A stretch of 64,000 nt of DNA from Acinetobacter sichuanensis (GTDB lineage: Bacteria > Pseudomonadota > Gammaproteobacteria > Pseudomonadales > Moraxellaceae). The stretch is from the NCBI RefSeq assembly GCF_003024515.2, contig NZ_PYIX02000006.1, positions 101,886 through 165,885 on the forward strand. Direction: 5' to 3'. Positions within the stretch are counted from its first letter, which is position 1, and each line of letters starts with the position of its first letter. A program made the translations under genes and the position numbers. Of this stretch, positions 28,753-38,517 are shown piece after piece. A model generated the notes under the pieces. It made no database searches. It was given only the letters and a program-made list of their open reading frames with translations, and was not told where the DNA came from.

Positions 28753-30324
28753 CTAAATGGAATATTCATCAATCACCCAAGTGTCTTTAATTCCTCCACC
28801 TTGAGAAGAATTGACCACTAAGGAACCTTGTTGCATGGCGACACGAGTTAAGCCTCCTGAAACGATTTCAACTCTTTCTGGCGATGTCAAAATAAAAGGA
28901 CGTAAATCAATATGTCGTTCAGCGATTCCTTGTTGAGTTAAAGTCGGTGCAACCGATAAATCTAAAGTAGGTTGAGCGATATATGCAGATGGTGTTGCGA
29001 TGAGTTTCATTCGAAACAGATCAATTTCTTGTTCTGTTGCTTGAGGTCCAATTAACATACCATAGCCACCCGAACCTTGCGCTTCTTTCACAACAAGTTG
29101 ATCAAGATGACGCAGTACATAATCTAAAGCTTCAGCTTCACGGCATTGATATGTAGGTACATTTGATAAAATTGGCTTTTCGTTGAGATAATAAGTGATC
29201 ATCTGATCAACATAAGGATAGATCGACTTATCATCTGCGACCCCTGTGCCAGGTGCATTTGCAATGACAACATTTTGACTTAAATAAGCGGACATTAAGC
29301 CTGCTACACCTAAAGTACTGTCCGCTCTAAAGCTTAAAGGGTCTAAAAAGCTATCATCTAAGCGCCTATAAATTACATCAACTTGTTGCTTACCACGGAT
29401 CGTTTTCACATAAACCTTGTCGTTCTCTACAAAAAGATCACGTGATGTCACTAAAGGTACACCCATTTCCCTTGCTAAAAAGGCATGTTCATAATAAGCA
29501 CTGTTATAGCGTCCAGGGGTTAATACAACGATTGTTGCCTGATCAACATAAGCATTTTCAGCTAAAATTTCTTTTAATAATTGTGGATAATACTCAATCC
29601 CTGCAACTTGCTGATTACAGAGTTCTGGCATAAATTTTTGGCTCATTTTTCGGCTTTCAAGCATATAAGATACACCTGATGGGGTACGTAAATTATCTTC
29701 TAAAACGAAAAATTCGCCCTGCCGATCACGAACAATATCTATCCCACTGATTTGGCTATATACATTACCATTCAAATGATTGTTCATCATTAATGGTTGA
29801 TAAGCCTCATGAGCAAGTATTTGTGACTCAGGAATAATCCCTTCTTTTAAAATATTTTTCTCATGATAAATATCGGCTAAAAACAAATTCAATGCTTTGA
29901 TTCTTTGCGTACAACCCGCAGAAACTTTGTTCCACTGTTGCTTCGCGATCACTCTCGGAATTAAATCAAATGGAATGGTACGCTCAATGCCAGTCTTGTC
30001 GCAATATACTGCAAAAGTAATCCCTTGATAGATAAAATGTGCTCTCGCTGTTTCATTGAGCTGTTCAAGTTGGTAAAGACTGTGCTGTGACAACCAATGT
30101 TGCATTTTTTCGGCTGTCGCAGCAGATAACACCTGATCATCTGTCATTTCATTGAAAAATACTGAATCCAGTTGTTTTAAAAGATGCGATGTATTTTCTT
30201 GCTGTTCAAATTTGTGTTGAACACTAGTTTGCTCTAAATCTTGAGAAAACTCTGTTTTGAGCGTCTGTGTTGGTAATGAAAATTGTTCAGGATCCAAATT
30301 TGTACTTATATTTTCTCGTAACAT
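28753..30324 (-). CDS. Circularly permuted ATP-grasp protein (type 2)
   Basis: The 523-residue protein has DUF404/DUF407-like regions. Segments that fit the family are RTIPFDLIPRVI (about 135-146), SGIDIVRDRQGEFFVLEDNLRTPSGVSYMLE (about 208-238, landmark), GRYNSAYYEHAFLAREMG, and a C-terminal KEAQGSGGYGM nucleotide-binding segment. ATP-grasp enzymes ligate a carboxylate to an amine; here the substrates are unknown but a peptide bond is the published inference for this cluster. It is first in the operon. About 50 N-terminal residues precede the conserved part and vary in the family. Confidence 0.93.
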   Translation of the reverse strand: MLRENISTNLDPEQFSLPTQTLKTEFSQDLEQTSVQHKFEQQENTSHLLKQLDSVFFNEMTDDQVLSAATAEKMQHWLSQHSLYQLEQLNETARAHFIYQGITFAVYCDKTGIERTIPFDLIPRVIAKQQWNKVSAGCTQRIKALNLFLADIYHEKNILKEGIIPESQILAHEAYQPLMMNNHLNGNVYSQISGIDIVRDRQGEFFVLEDNLRTPSGVSYMLESRKMSQKFMPELCNQQVAGIEYYPQLLKEILAENAYVDQATIVVLTPGRYNSAYYEHAFLAREMGVPLVTSRDLFVENDKVYVKTIRGKQQVDVIYRRLDDSFLDPLSFRADSTLGVAGLMSAYLSQNVVIANAPGTGVADDKSIYPYVDQMITYYLNEKPILSNVPTYQCREAEALDYVLRHLDQLVVKEAQGSGGYGMLIGPQATEQEIDLFRMKLIATPSAYIAQPTLDLSVAPTLTQQGIAERHIDLRPFILTSPERVEIVSGGLTRVAMQQGSLVVNSSQGGGIKDTWVIDEYSI

Positions 30325-30599
30325 ACAAACCCCTTGTTATTTAATCATTGATGTCTTTCATCATGATAAAAGCAAGATCAATGCCAAGCTAAAATGTAAA
30401 ATGCGCAAATATTATTAATTCACTGATCAAAATATGACTCAATATCAGTTTTACTAAAAGTTGTTTCAAAATTTTTCTTTATAATAATCATAGATTAATA
30501 TATCTATTTTAGGATATAACTTGCAGAAAGGGTTTTAATTTCCTATTGTGTATGACATTCTCATTCACTTAAACTTTCACGATTTTACTGATATCCCAT

Positions 30600-31595
30600 A
30601 TGTCGACACAAGAAAAAGAAACTTCCAATAGTCTCTACCGCCAATGGCAAATCCTTTCCCGTTTATCTACAGGAAAATGGATGGGCACACGTGAGTTACA
30701 AGAAACCTTGGAACGTGAAGGTATTGACATCAGTTTGAGAACCATCCAACGCGACCTCAATCAGATCGCGCAACGTTTTCCAATTGAAAGTAATAAAACT
30801 GTGCCGCAAGGTTGGCGTTGGCGCTCAGATGCACCGATTCAAAGCTTACCGCATATGACGAGTTCACAAGCAGTTACCTTTATGATGGTAGAAGAACATT
30901 TAAAACATCTCCTTCCACCTAGTTTAATTGCTGAAATGCATCCATGGTTTGACTTGGCAAAACGTAGCTTATCGACACAAAATAATGTACGTCAATGGGT
31001 GAATCGTGTTCGTATTGTCCCTGCAAACCAACCTGTTATTCCACCAATTGTTGAACGTCAAGCACAACAAGCAATTTACGAAGGTTTATTACAAGACAAA
31101 CAAATAGAATGTGTTTATCGTGCACGTGGACATTTGGGTGAAGAAAAATCTTATATTCTTAATCCTCTCGGCTTGGTACAAAAAGGCGCAATTATTTATT
31201 TAATTTGTACTCGACATGACAAATCTGATGTACAAACCTTTGCTCTACATCGTTTTAAATCCGCAAATTTATTAGATCTTCGTGCTTTACATCCTGTTGA
31301 TTTTGATATTGATACTTATATTGACTCAGGCGCGTTGGGTTTCCGTGTTGACTTTTCTAAAGCAACGGAAAATGTTGAATTAAAACTCATCATGCACGAA
31401 GATGATGCACAATATTTCACCGAAAGCCAACTCAGTAAAAATCAAAAAGTAAAAGCGTTAAGCAATCAACTTTATCAAGTGAGTGCGGTTGTACCGTTTA
31501 CATCTCAGCTTGTTTGGTGGCTACGCAGTTTTGGTAAAAAATTAGTGCGTATTGAACCTGTAGAAGTCTTTAATGCTGTATATGAAATCGAATAA
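30600..31595 (+). CDS. WYL-domain transcriptional regulator (YafY-type)
   Basis: This 331-residue protein has an N-terminal winged helix-turn-helix (about 13-70, GTRELQETLEREGIDISLRTIQRDL core split here by landmarks), a WYL domain (about 145-235, with IECVYRARGHLGEEKSYILNP) and a C-terminal WCX-type extension. WYL domains sense ligands, sometimes nucleic acids. It is divergent from the Anbu cluster across 275 bp, so it may regulate that cluster or itself; this is inference from position only. Confidence 0.88.
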   Translation: MSTQEKETSNSLYRQWQILSRLSTGKWMGTRELQETLEREGIDISLRTIQRDLNQIAQRFPIESNKTVPQGWRWRSDAPIQSLPHMTSSQAVTFMMVEEHLKHLLPPSLIAEMHPWFDLAKRSLSTQNNVRQWVNRVRIVPANQPVIPPIVERQAQQAIYEGLLQDKQIECVYRARGHLGEEKSYILNPLGLVQKGAIIYLICTRHDKSDVQTFALHRFKSANLLDLRALHPVDFDIDTYIDSGALGFRVDFSKATENVELKLIMHEDDAQYFTESQLSKNQKVKALSNQLYQVSAVVPFTSQLVWWLRSFGKKLVRIEPVEVFNAVYEIE

Positions 31596-31633
31596 AGATA
31601 GAAGTCTTTATTTTAAAATGATCATTTAGCAAC

Positions 31634-31656
31634 AAAAAAAGAGCCTTTACGGCTCT
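31634..31656 (-). terminator. Rho-independent terminator for a leftward transcript
   Basis: On the minus strand AGAGCC pairs with GGCTCT around GTAAA and is followed by seven T. It suits a transcript coming from the short frame or from the ADP-ribosylglycohydrolase gene; it may also end the WYL gene from the other side. Confidence 0.7.
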
Positions 31657-31816
31657 GATCATTTTTTATTTTATTTAAGTTTCTCTTTATTTTGCGCTAT
31701 CTTTTTTATCTGTATTTTCATATTTTAATGATCTTTTTCATTTTTTATTTTGCACTGATTTAAAAACTCATATTGCACACATGCCTATATACAACATGAG
31801 TTATTGGAGAAAATAA

Positions 31817-31873
31817 TCAGTTCATACAGCACGCTAACTCACCCGTATTGTATCTAATTGACTTCATCGTCAT
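31817..31873 (-). CDS. Possible 18-residue peptide gene
   Basis: The frame encodes MTMKSIRYNTGELACCMN. A near-ideal AGAGGTG ribosome site lies 7 bases before the ATG, a -10-like TATAGT is about 35 bases further upstream, and a terminator lies about 160 bases downstream, so it could be an independent small mRNA. The peptide is polar with a Cys-Cys pair near the end. I recognise no family. It could equally be a leader peptide, a regulator's coding part, or a chance frame. No larger gene follows it on the same strand before the terminator. Confidence 0.4.
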   Translation of the reverse strand: MTMKSIRYNTGELACCMN

Positions 31874-32020
31874 GGTGTTTCACCTCTTGTTTTGAATGTA
31901 AGTTCACTATAACAAGCGCAATCTTTTTTGAAAAATAATTAAAACAGCTTTTATTTTCACTAATTTTGTTTAGAAAATAATCCGATAATCTTATTTATTT
32001 CTATTTTATGAAATTGCATA

Positions 32021-32938
32021 TCATCGTGCTAACAGTAACTCAACCATTTCTTTACCCCTCAGTTGCTCAACCCAAGCTTGAGGAATTGCATCAAACCCAT
32101 AGTATAAACCTGCTATTCCACCTGCAACACAAGCGGTTGTATCCGTATCACGTCCCAAAGCAATTGCTGTTTTAACCACATCTTGATAAGTCGGTTGTTG
32201 TAGGGCATAGCGTGCAGACTTTAGACAGTCCACCACATAACCACTACCATTGCCCTTTTCCAACTCATCAGGACGAATATAAAATTCGAGTTGCGCTAAA
32301 TCTTCAGGCTTATCCTGAAAATAATTGCGTAATTTAGCGACTGCGTCATGCCAAGCATTTTCAATATTTAAGCCATTTAAGATAGATCTTGCCCATAAAC
32401 AATATAAAGCACAGCATACCTTTGCACGTAAATGTGCATGCGTAACGTGTGATTGTGCATAAGCATCTTGAATCAATTGTTCGTCCGTTCCTGTATGCAA
32501 AATTGCTAGTGGCAGAACTCGCATAAGTGAACCATTGCCATTGGCGTGCTCATCATTTTTTGCAACTTGATCTAATTGAACGCCCTGTAAATATTTTCGG
32601 ATTGATTCTGCTGTTTGAACGCCGACATCAAAGACTTGAAAATCCACCGCCATATAACCGTGTTGATACCAATTACACATACGGTTCATAAAATCTTCAG
32701 GATCAAGTTTGTTTTTATATAACAAAGAATCTAATAGGCATAAAGCTTGCGCACCATCATCTGACCATGTTCCAAACGGTATGTTTGGATAGGTTTTTTG
32801 AAAATGTGATGGTGAAATCATATCAATTTTATCGTAACTCGGTAATTGTTCAGGCAAGTTAAATTCGTAAGGTACACCAACAGCATCACCAATGAGTAGT
32901 CCGTAAATTGCGCCTTTTATTTGATCTTGTTTGGTCAT
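32021..32938 (-). CDS. ADP-ribosylglycohydrolase family protein
   Basis: The 305-residue DraG/ARH-type protein removes ADP-ribose from modified targets or related glycosides. Metal-site motifs are present: GDAVGVPYEF (18-27), WSDDG (58-62, first Asp pair) and LGRDTDTTA (261-269, D264/D266/T267 second metal cluster). The length is normal. The substrate cannot be predicted; no ADP-ribosyltransferase is adjacent. It is divergent from an uncharacterised acidic protein 156 bp away. Confidence 0.92.
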   Translation of the reverse strand: MTKQDQIKGAIYGLLIGDAVGVPYEFNLPEQLPSYDKIDMISPSHFQKTYPNIPFGTWSDDGAQALCLLDSLLYKNKLDPEDFMNRMCNWYQHGYMAVDFQVFDVGVQTAESIRKYLQGVQLDQVAKNDEHANGNGSLMRVLPLAILHTGTDEQLIQDAYAQSHVTHAHLRAKVCCALYCLWARSILNGLNIENAWHDAVAKLRNYFQDKPEDLAQLEFYIRPDELEKGNGSGYVVDCLKSARYALQQPTYQDVVKTAIALGRDTDTTACVAGGIAGLYYGFDAIPQAWVEQLRGKEMVELLLAR

Positions 32939-33094
32939 TTTAGTTGCCTAGATATTCTTTGATAACTTAATAGTGTCATAATGACAATATATTTTCAATG
33001 TTGATTGATATAAATTATGTTTAAATTTTAGCTCGCCAATCTAACTATAAATAATTCACGCTTATAGCAAACTTCAATAAAATAAAGGAATACG

Positions 33095-33631
33095 ATGAAA
33101 ATTGAGATATCTACCCTTTCAGAGCATTTTAAAATTCAGCCTAATGAGGCAAAGAATATTTTCGATTGTATTCAAAGTGACATGACTGATGACCCATATA
33201 GCGATGAAGCAACTTATTATTTTTTATTAAATTTTCATGTGAAAGAACTATTGGTTGAAAAAACCGAATTTGATTTTGTTTTAGACATTTGTAATTTAGG
33301 AACCACTTCATATAAATATATTTTTGATCAATTTCTAAATATTTTTCCTGAAGTTTTAACATCTTTAAATAATGGTACTGACTTTACATTAGATCTCATT
33401 GAGCAAGGTTGGGACAATTATTATCACTTTACAGTAAAGGATTATTTGTATTCGATAAAAGCTGTAAGTATCTTTGGTTCAGATGTTGGTGAAATTGAAT
33501 TTGTTAAAGTTGATGAAGTTAAACGTATATTTAACACGATAAAAAATACATTTCTCGATGTAATGAAATATCATTTTAACGATGATTTTTATCAAATATA
33601 TCTTGATGTAAATTCATATGACATTGATTAA
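33095..33631 (+). CDS. Uncharacterised acidic protein
   Basis: This 178-residue soluble protein is rich in Asp, Phe, Tyr and Asn, has no signal peptide, membrane helix or cysteine pair, and fits no family I know. The ATG follows an AAAGGA ribosome site. Codon use is very AT-rich, as for the orphan at 18547, which hints at a variable gene. The size and acidity resemble some immunity proteins, but there is no toxin gene nearby, so that is not claimed. Confidence 0.6.
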   Translation: MKIEISTLSEHFKIQPNEAKNIFDCIQSDMTDDPYSDEATYYFLLNFHVKELLVEKTEFDFVLDICNLGTTSYKYIFDQFLNIFPEVLTSLNNGTDFTLDLIEQGWDNYYHFTVKDYLYSIKAVSIFGSDVGEIEFVKVDEVKRIFNTIKNTFLDVMKYHFNDDFYQIYLDVNSYDID

Positions 33632-33794
33632 AATATTCTCCTAAGTAGCATTCCTTAAAATTTCAGCCATTCCTCCTCACCTACAAGATGATTTTTATGA
33701 CCAATATTGGTACTTATAATAGAAAGCAAATAGTATTTTATTCTAGGTCATTTATTTTATCTGTCTTATTCAATTAGTTCGTTATTGAGTTGTC

Positions 33795-33822
33795 AAAAAA
33801 ATAGCCCACATTTGTGAGCTAC
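33795..33822 (-). terminator. Rho-independent terminator of mnmG
   Basis: On the minus strand TAGCTCACA pairs with TGTGGGCTA (one G-U pair) and is followed by a T run. Confidence 0.82.
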
Positions 33823-33852
33823 TCCAAATCTATTTAAGTAAAAATCAATTTA

Positions 33853-35733
33853 TCAAGCCGATTTTTTCGCTGCATGATTTTTACGAATCGTAATCATCAG
33901 CAACTGAACAGCCGCAGGCGTTACACCCGGAATACGTCCTGCTTGCCCCAAAGTTTCAGGACGAACATCTTTTAACTTCAAGGTAATTTCACGAGACAAA
34001 CCTGAAACCACATCATAATCAAAATCAGCAGGAATACGCGTATCTTCCAAACGCTTCATTTGCGCAACATCTTCTTGTTGACGGTTAATATAACCCGCAT
34101 ATTTCACCGCAATTTCAATTTGCTCACCGACAAATGCAGTCACTTCTGAACCCGTGATTTCAGCAATTTGTGAGAAATTGATATTTGGACGTTTGAGCAA
34201 ATCAATCGCATTGGTTTCCTTAGACAAGTCATCACCAGTCAAATCAACGAATTTTTTACCCAATGGATTGTTTGGTGCAGCCCAAAGATGCTGTAAACGT
34301 GCTTTTTCAGTTTCTACTGCTTCCATTTTTTCACAGTAGTTTGCCCAACGTGCATCATCCACCAAGCCCATTTCACGACCAATTGGTGTTAAACGCTGAT
34401 CCGCATTGTCTTCACGGAGCATCAAACGGTATTCGGCACGTGAAGTAAACATACGGTACGGTTCTTTGGTACCCAATGTGATCAAGTCATCCACAAGAAC
34501 GCCCATATACGCTTCATCACGTTTTGGTGTCCATTGCTCCTGATCCCAAGCACGGCGTGCAGCATTTAAGCCGGCAAGTAAACCTTGTGCGCCTGCTTCT
34601 TCATAGCCTGTTGTACCGTTGATTTGACCTGCAAAGTACAAGTTATTGATGGCTTTGGTTTCCAAAGAGAACTTCAATGCTTGAGGATTGAAATAATCAT
34701 ATTCAATCGCATAACCCGGACGCAAAATGTGCGCATTTTCCATACCACGAATCGAACGAACCAATTCAAACTGAACATCAAACGGTAAAGATGTTGAAAT
34801 ACCATTTGGATATAACTCGTGAGTATCCAAACCTTCAGGCTCAAGGAATACTTGATGCGAGTTTTTATCTGCAAATTTATTGATTTTATCTTCGATGGAC
34901 GGGCAATAACGAGGACCCACCCCTTCAATCACACCTGTATACATTGGTGAACGATCTAAACCACCACGAATGATGTCATGGGTACGCTCATTGGTATGGG
35001 TAATATAGCAATTCACTTGTTCAGGATGCATTGATGCATCGCCCATGAATGACATGGTTGGCGATGGGAAATCACCCGGTTGTGGCATCATCACAGAAAA
35101 ATCAACTGAACGCGCATCAATACGTGGCGGTGTACCTGTTTTTAAACGACCAACAGGAAGATTTAACTCACGTAAACGCGCTGCCAATGAAATAGATGGC
35201 GGATCACCCGCACGACCACCTGACGAATTATTCAAACCAACGTGAATGACACCACCAAGGAATGTACCTGTGGTCAATACAACGGTTTTCGCATCGAAGC
35301 GAATACCCATTTGAGTAACCACACCTTTTACGGTATCGCCTTCAACCAATAAGTCGTCAGCAGCTTGTTGGAAAATATCCAAATTTGCTTGGTTTTCTAA
35401 GGTATGACGAATTGCAGCTTTATAACGGATACGATCAGCTTGCGCACGTGTTGCACGAACTGCTGCACCTTTACGTGAGTTTAAAATACGGAATTGGATA
35501 CCGCCTTTATCGGCAGCTAATGCCATTGCGCCACCTAAGGCATCAATTTCACGTACAAGGTGAGATTTACCAATACCACCAATGGCTGGGTTACAGCTCA
35601 TCTGCCCTAAAGTCTCAATGTTATGAGTAAGGAGTAAAGTCTGTCGACCCATACGTGCCGCAGCAAGTGCCGCTTCCGTACCTGCGTGACCGCCGCCGAT
35701 AACAATGACATCGTAAACTTTAGGATAATGCAT
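33853..35733 (-). CDS. mnmG: MnmG (GidA), tRNA uridine-34 carboxymethylaminomethyl-modification enzyme
   Basis: This FAD protein acts with MnmE to install cmnm5U at the wobble position of several tRNAs. The 626-residue protein has the dinucleotide fold [10 protein letters not shown] (13-22), [19 protein letters not shown] (about 47-65), the family signature [11 protein letters not shown] (about 272-282), and the C-terminal helical domain that binds MnmE. Length is normal. Bacterial gidA is often near the origin with gidB/mnmE; here neither is adjacent. Confidence 0.98.
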   Translation of the reverse strand: MHYPKVYDVIVIGGGHAGTEAALAAARMGRQTLLLTHNIETLGQMSCNPAIGGIGKSHLVREIDALGGAMALAADKGGIQFRILNSRKGAAVRATRAQADRIRYKAAIRHTLENQANLDIFQQAADDLLVEGDTVKGVVTQMGIRFDAKTVVLTTGTFLGGVIHVGLNNSSGGRAGDPPSISLAARLRELNLPVGRLKTGTPPRIDARSVDFSVMMPQPGDFPSPTMSFMGDASMHPEQVNCYITHTNERTHDIIRGGLDRSPMYTGVIEGVGPRYCPSIEDKINKFADKNSHQVFLEPEGLDTHELYPNGISTSLPFDVQFELVRSIRGMENAHILRPGYAIEYDYFNPQALKFSLETKAINNLYFAGQINGTTGYEEAGAQGLLAGLNAARRAWDQEQWTPKRDEAYMGVLVDDLITLGTKEPYRMFTSRAEYRLMLREDNADQRLTPIGREMGLVDDARWANYCEKMEAVETEKARLQHLWAAPNNPLGKKFVDLTGDDLSKETNAIDLLKRPNINFSQIAEITGSEVTAFVGEQIEIAVKYAGYINRQQEDVAQMKRLEDTRIPADFDYDVVSGLSREITLKLKDVRPETLGQAGRIPGVTPAAVQLLMITIRKNHAAKKSA

Positions 35734-35968
35734 AGTGATAATTGAGAGAAAATAAAATGACGTAAAATTATAGCAAAAATTTGGTTTCAGTATTAGGCAG
35801 TTTTACAAAATTATTTGCATTAGACCGTTAGGAAATATTACACAACTTGACACTTTGTTGCACTATTCACATATAAATGAAATTTAAATTATTCAAAACT
35901 TGATTAGGATAAAAAACACTCAAGCAATATTTGTTTTGAAGATTCACTTTATATAAAGGAAAACGATT

Positions 35969-36370
35969 ATGAAAAATACGATCTCTAAAGTGATTGCAAC
36001 ATCATTACTAAGCTGCCTCGCTTTTTCTTTTGCACATGCAGCAGATGAAAACGCAAGTAAGGCTGAAGTCAACAAACAGATTCAAGTATGTAAAAATAAA
36101 AAGCAAGGAGATTGGGTTGTTTATGCCAATAAAGGTGTAACTTATAATGGTAGTTGTGAACCAAATGCAAATGGTAAATTGCAATTTACATTCCCTGCAC
36201 CAGCAGGTGGCAACAGCGCAGCAGCAATTGAGCCTGCCGCAGCAAGCACTCCTGCTCTAGAACAAGTACCTGCAGCAACTGCTGATGCACCTGCCGCAGT
36301 CAACGAAGCACCGCAAGCCACTCAACAATCAAGCGAGCAACCGACTGAAGCAGCACCTGCAATTCAATAA
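35969..36370 (+). CDS. Small secreted protein with Ala/Pro-rich tail
   Basis: The 133-residue protein begins with a clear signal peptide (cleavage likely after FAHA, residue 24). A compact core of about 50 residues has two Cys (about 42 and 63) that may form a disulphide, in KQIQVCKNKKQGDWVVYANKG and YNGSCEPN. From about residue 85 the protein is a low-complexity Ala, Pro, Glu and Gln tail with no predicted fold. A GGA-containing ribosome site precedes the ATG. The family is unknown to me; it appears to be a genus-type periplasmic protein. Own terminator downstream. Confidence 0.68.
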   Translation: MKNTISKVIATSLLSCLAFSFAHAADENASKAEVNKQIQVCKNKKQGDWVVYANKGVTYNGSCEPNANGKLQFTFPAPAGGNSAAAIEPAAASTPALEQVPAATADAPAAVNEAPQATQQSSEQPTEAAPAIQ

Positions 36371-36387
36371 TTCTCTTTCTATTTTAT

Positions 36388-36421
36388 AAGCGATTAACGT
36401 TATAAGTTGATCGCTTTTTTA
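36388..36421 (+). terminator. Rho-independent terminator
   Basis: AAGCGATTAAC pairs with GTTGATCGCTT (one G-U pair) around GTTATAA, followed by T residues. Confidence 0.88.
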
Positions 36422-36586
36422 TATAAGCTATAAACCCATATAAAATTAATACTTTAAATTTAAATGAATTACGATCTCATGGATATTCATTTTTCATATC
36501 CACAGCACATTTTTTACACTATATTAAAGAAGCTTTAGTAAAAAGCGCTATATGACAAATAAACCAAAATAACAAAGGGATACATT

Positions 36587-37480
36587 ATGGATTCAGGGAT
36601 TATCACCATTATGTTACCTCTTGCCCTTGCCATTATTATGATTGGCTTAGGGCTTGAGCTTACTCCAAAAGATTTTGCACGAGTGACTAAACACCCTAAA
36701 GCTGTGGTCATCGCTTTATTTTGTCAACTCGTACTCCTTGTTGGTATTGCTTTTATTCTTTGTAAAATTCTCGCTTTACCGCCATTACTTGCTGTAGGTC
36801 TGATGCTGCTTGCTGCTTCACCTGGTGGCAGTACAGCAAACTTATTTAGCTATTTATTTAAAGGTGATATTGCTCTAAATATCACGCTGACTGCGATTAA
36901 CTCAGTGATTGCTGCACTCACATTGCCTTTAATTGTGAATTTTTCGATTCAATATTTTATGAATGATGCTCAGCAAATCAGCATGCAGTTCAGTAAAATA
37001 ATGCAAGTTTTTGCCATTATTCTCATTCCTGTTGCTATAGGAATGACAATTCGACGATATGCTCCTCATTTTAGTGAAAAGCTGAATAAGCCTTTACGAA
37101 TTTTTTCAGTTGTATTTTTAGTTTTGATTATTATAGGAGCCATCGCTAAAGAGCGTGCGCACATTGTGGAATATATCGCGCAAGTGGGAATTGCAACGAT
37201 TATTTTCTGTATTTGCAGCCTATTCATTGGTTATTTTGTCCCACGTTTTTTAGGAATTAGTAGTGCTCAAGCACGTGCTTGCGCCTTTGAAATTGGCATT
37301 CATAATAGTACTTTAGCCATGACCATTGCATTGACTGTCATGAATAACACGACCGTTGCTATGCCAGCAGCCGTCTATTCAATTTTTATGTATTTTTTCG
37401 CAGCTATTTTTGGCATGCTCATTTCACGTTTAGCAAGCAATCAATCTGTCCCCACACATTCCTCCATCTCAAAGCTATAA
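36587..37480 (+). CDS. Bile acid:sodium symporter family transporter
   Basis: The 297-residue membrane protein has about nine or ten helices and the BASS-family landmarks GLGLELTPKDFARV (about 22-35), AASPGGSTANLFSYL (about 77-91, the first unwound crossover with sodium-site residues) and CAFEIGIHNSTLAMTIAL (about 227-244, the second crossover). Bacterial members carry various organic anions such as pantoate or keto acids, so the substrate is open. It lies between two terminators, so it is transcribed alone. Confidence 0.9.
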   Translation: MDSGIITIMLPLALAIIMIGLGLELTPKDFARVTKHPKAVVIALFCQLVLLVGIAFILCKILALPPLLAVGLMLLAASPGGSTANLFSYLFKGDIALNITLTAINSVIAALTLPLIVNFSIQYFMNDAQQISMQFSKIMQVFAIILIPVAIGMTIRRYAPHFSEKLNKPLRIFSVVFLVLIIIGAIAKERAHIVEYIAQVGIATIIFCICSLFIGYFVPRFLGISSAQARACAFEIGIHNSTLAMTIALTVMNNTTVAMPAAVYSIFMYFFAAIFGMLISRLASNQSVPTHSSISKL

Positions 37481-37489
37481 TTCTATTTT

Positions 37490-37523
37490 TAAAATGGACG
37501 TTCAACACTAGCGTCCATTTTTT
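37490..37523 (+). terminator. Rho-independent terminator
   Basis: AAATGGACG pairs with CGTCCATTT around an 11-base loop, followed by T residues. Confidence 0.88.
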
Positions 37524-37593
37524 AATTTGATACAGCACAAATGCATGGTTTCCGCTACAATAACGCTTTTAAGAAAAGTATTAGGTCTTTGCC

Positions 37594-38496
37594 GTGAAGT
37601 GGTTACAAATTCATATTACAGTTGAGCAAGCTCAAGTTGATTTTACAGAAACATTATTAAGTTCACTTGGCGCTGTAAGCGTTACCCTTGACGATGCTGA
37701 AAACCAAGACCTACTTGAACCACTACCAGGTGAAACACCACTCTGGAACAAAGTGATTGTTACAGGCATTTATGCTCAAGAAGATGATGAAGAAATTGAT
37801 GTCGCAGCTTTAGAAACTTTTATCCGTACACAACTGCCAACTGAACCGATGCGTAGTGAATTCTTAGAAGATCAAGAATGGGAACGTACATGGATGGATG
37901 CATATGAACCTATTCAAATTGCTGAAAAATATTGGATCGTGCCTGAATGGATGGAAGCCCCTGAAGCAGATGCAGTTAATATTAAACTCGATCCAGGTTT
38001 AGCGTTTGGTACAGGCAACCATGCTTCTACATTTTTATGCTTACAATGGTTAGGCAAAATAGATGTTAAAGACAAGATCGTCATTGACTATGGTTGTGGT
38101 TCAGGCATTTTAGGTGTTGCGGCTCTTTTGCTTGGTGCAAAAAAAGTTTATGCAACTGATATTGACCCACAAGCTGTTTTAGCCACTCAACAAAATGCTG
38201 AGTTAAATGGTGTACTGGAAAATCTTTATGTTGGTTTACCTGAAGAGTTCAACTTAGAACTTGCTGACCAAAAAGCAGATGTATTTGTAGCCAATATTCT
38301 AGCAGGACCACTGATGATGCTTGCAGAAGAATTCTCAACTTTAATTAAATCTGAGGGCGAGTTCGCACTTGCAGGTGTAATTGAAGAGCAAGTAGCTGAT
38401 GTTTCTAATGTTTATTCTCAATTTTTTGATATAGTAGAAGTCGAAAAACGTGATGAAAATTGGTGTCGTATTTCTGGAAAGCGCCATCAGATTTAA
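37594..38496 (+). CDS. prmA: Ribosomal protein L11 methyltransferase
   Basis: This SAM-dependent enzyme trimethylates ribosomal protein L11. The 300-residue protein has an N-terminal substrate domain and a Rossmann methyltransferase core with [18 protein letters not shown] (about 131-148), [13 protein letters not shown] (about 165-177) and the catalytic-loop NILAGPL (about 235-241). The start is GTG at 37594 and yields the usual MKWLQIHI N-terminus. A DUF3426 gene follows 21 bases later and fis further on. Confidence 0.97.
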   Translation: MKWLQIHITVEQAQVDFTETLLSSLGAVSVTLDDAENQDLLEPLPGETPLWNKVIVTGIYAQEDDEEIDVAALETFIRTQLPTEPMRSEFLEDQEWERTWMDAYEPIQIAEKYWIVPEWMEAPEADAVNIKLDPGLAFGTGNHASTFLCLQWLGKIDVKDKIVIDYGCGSGILGVAALLLGAKKVYATDIDPQAVLATQQNAELNGVLENLYVGLPEEFNLELADQKADVFVANILAGPLMMLAEEFSTLIKSEGEFALAGVIEEQVADVSNVYSQFFDIVEVEKRDENWCRISGKRHQI

Positions 38497-38517
38497 ACAA
38501 ATAAAAATGATGAGCTT

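Larger units (their letters stand above)
31596..32020. other. 425-bp intergenic region with a terminator and a short frame
   Basis: The region between the WYL gene and the ADP-ribosylglycohydrolase gene holds a leftward terminator (31634-31656), an 18-codon leftward frame with a strong ribosome site (31817-31873), and a TATAGT-like -10 box near 31907-31912 on the minus strand. The rest is AT-rich with no other signal seen. Confidence 0.55.

Noticed and set aside
33095..33631. Acidic orphan as an immunity protein or antitoxin
   Set aside because: No toxin gene is adjacent and no known immunity motif is visible.
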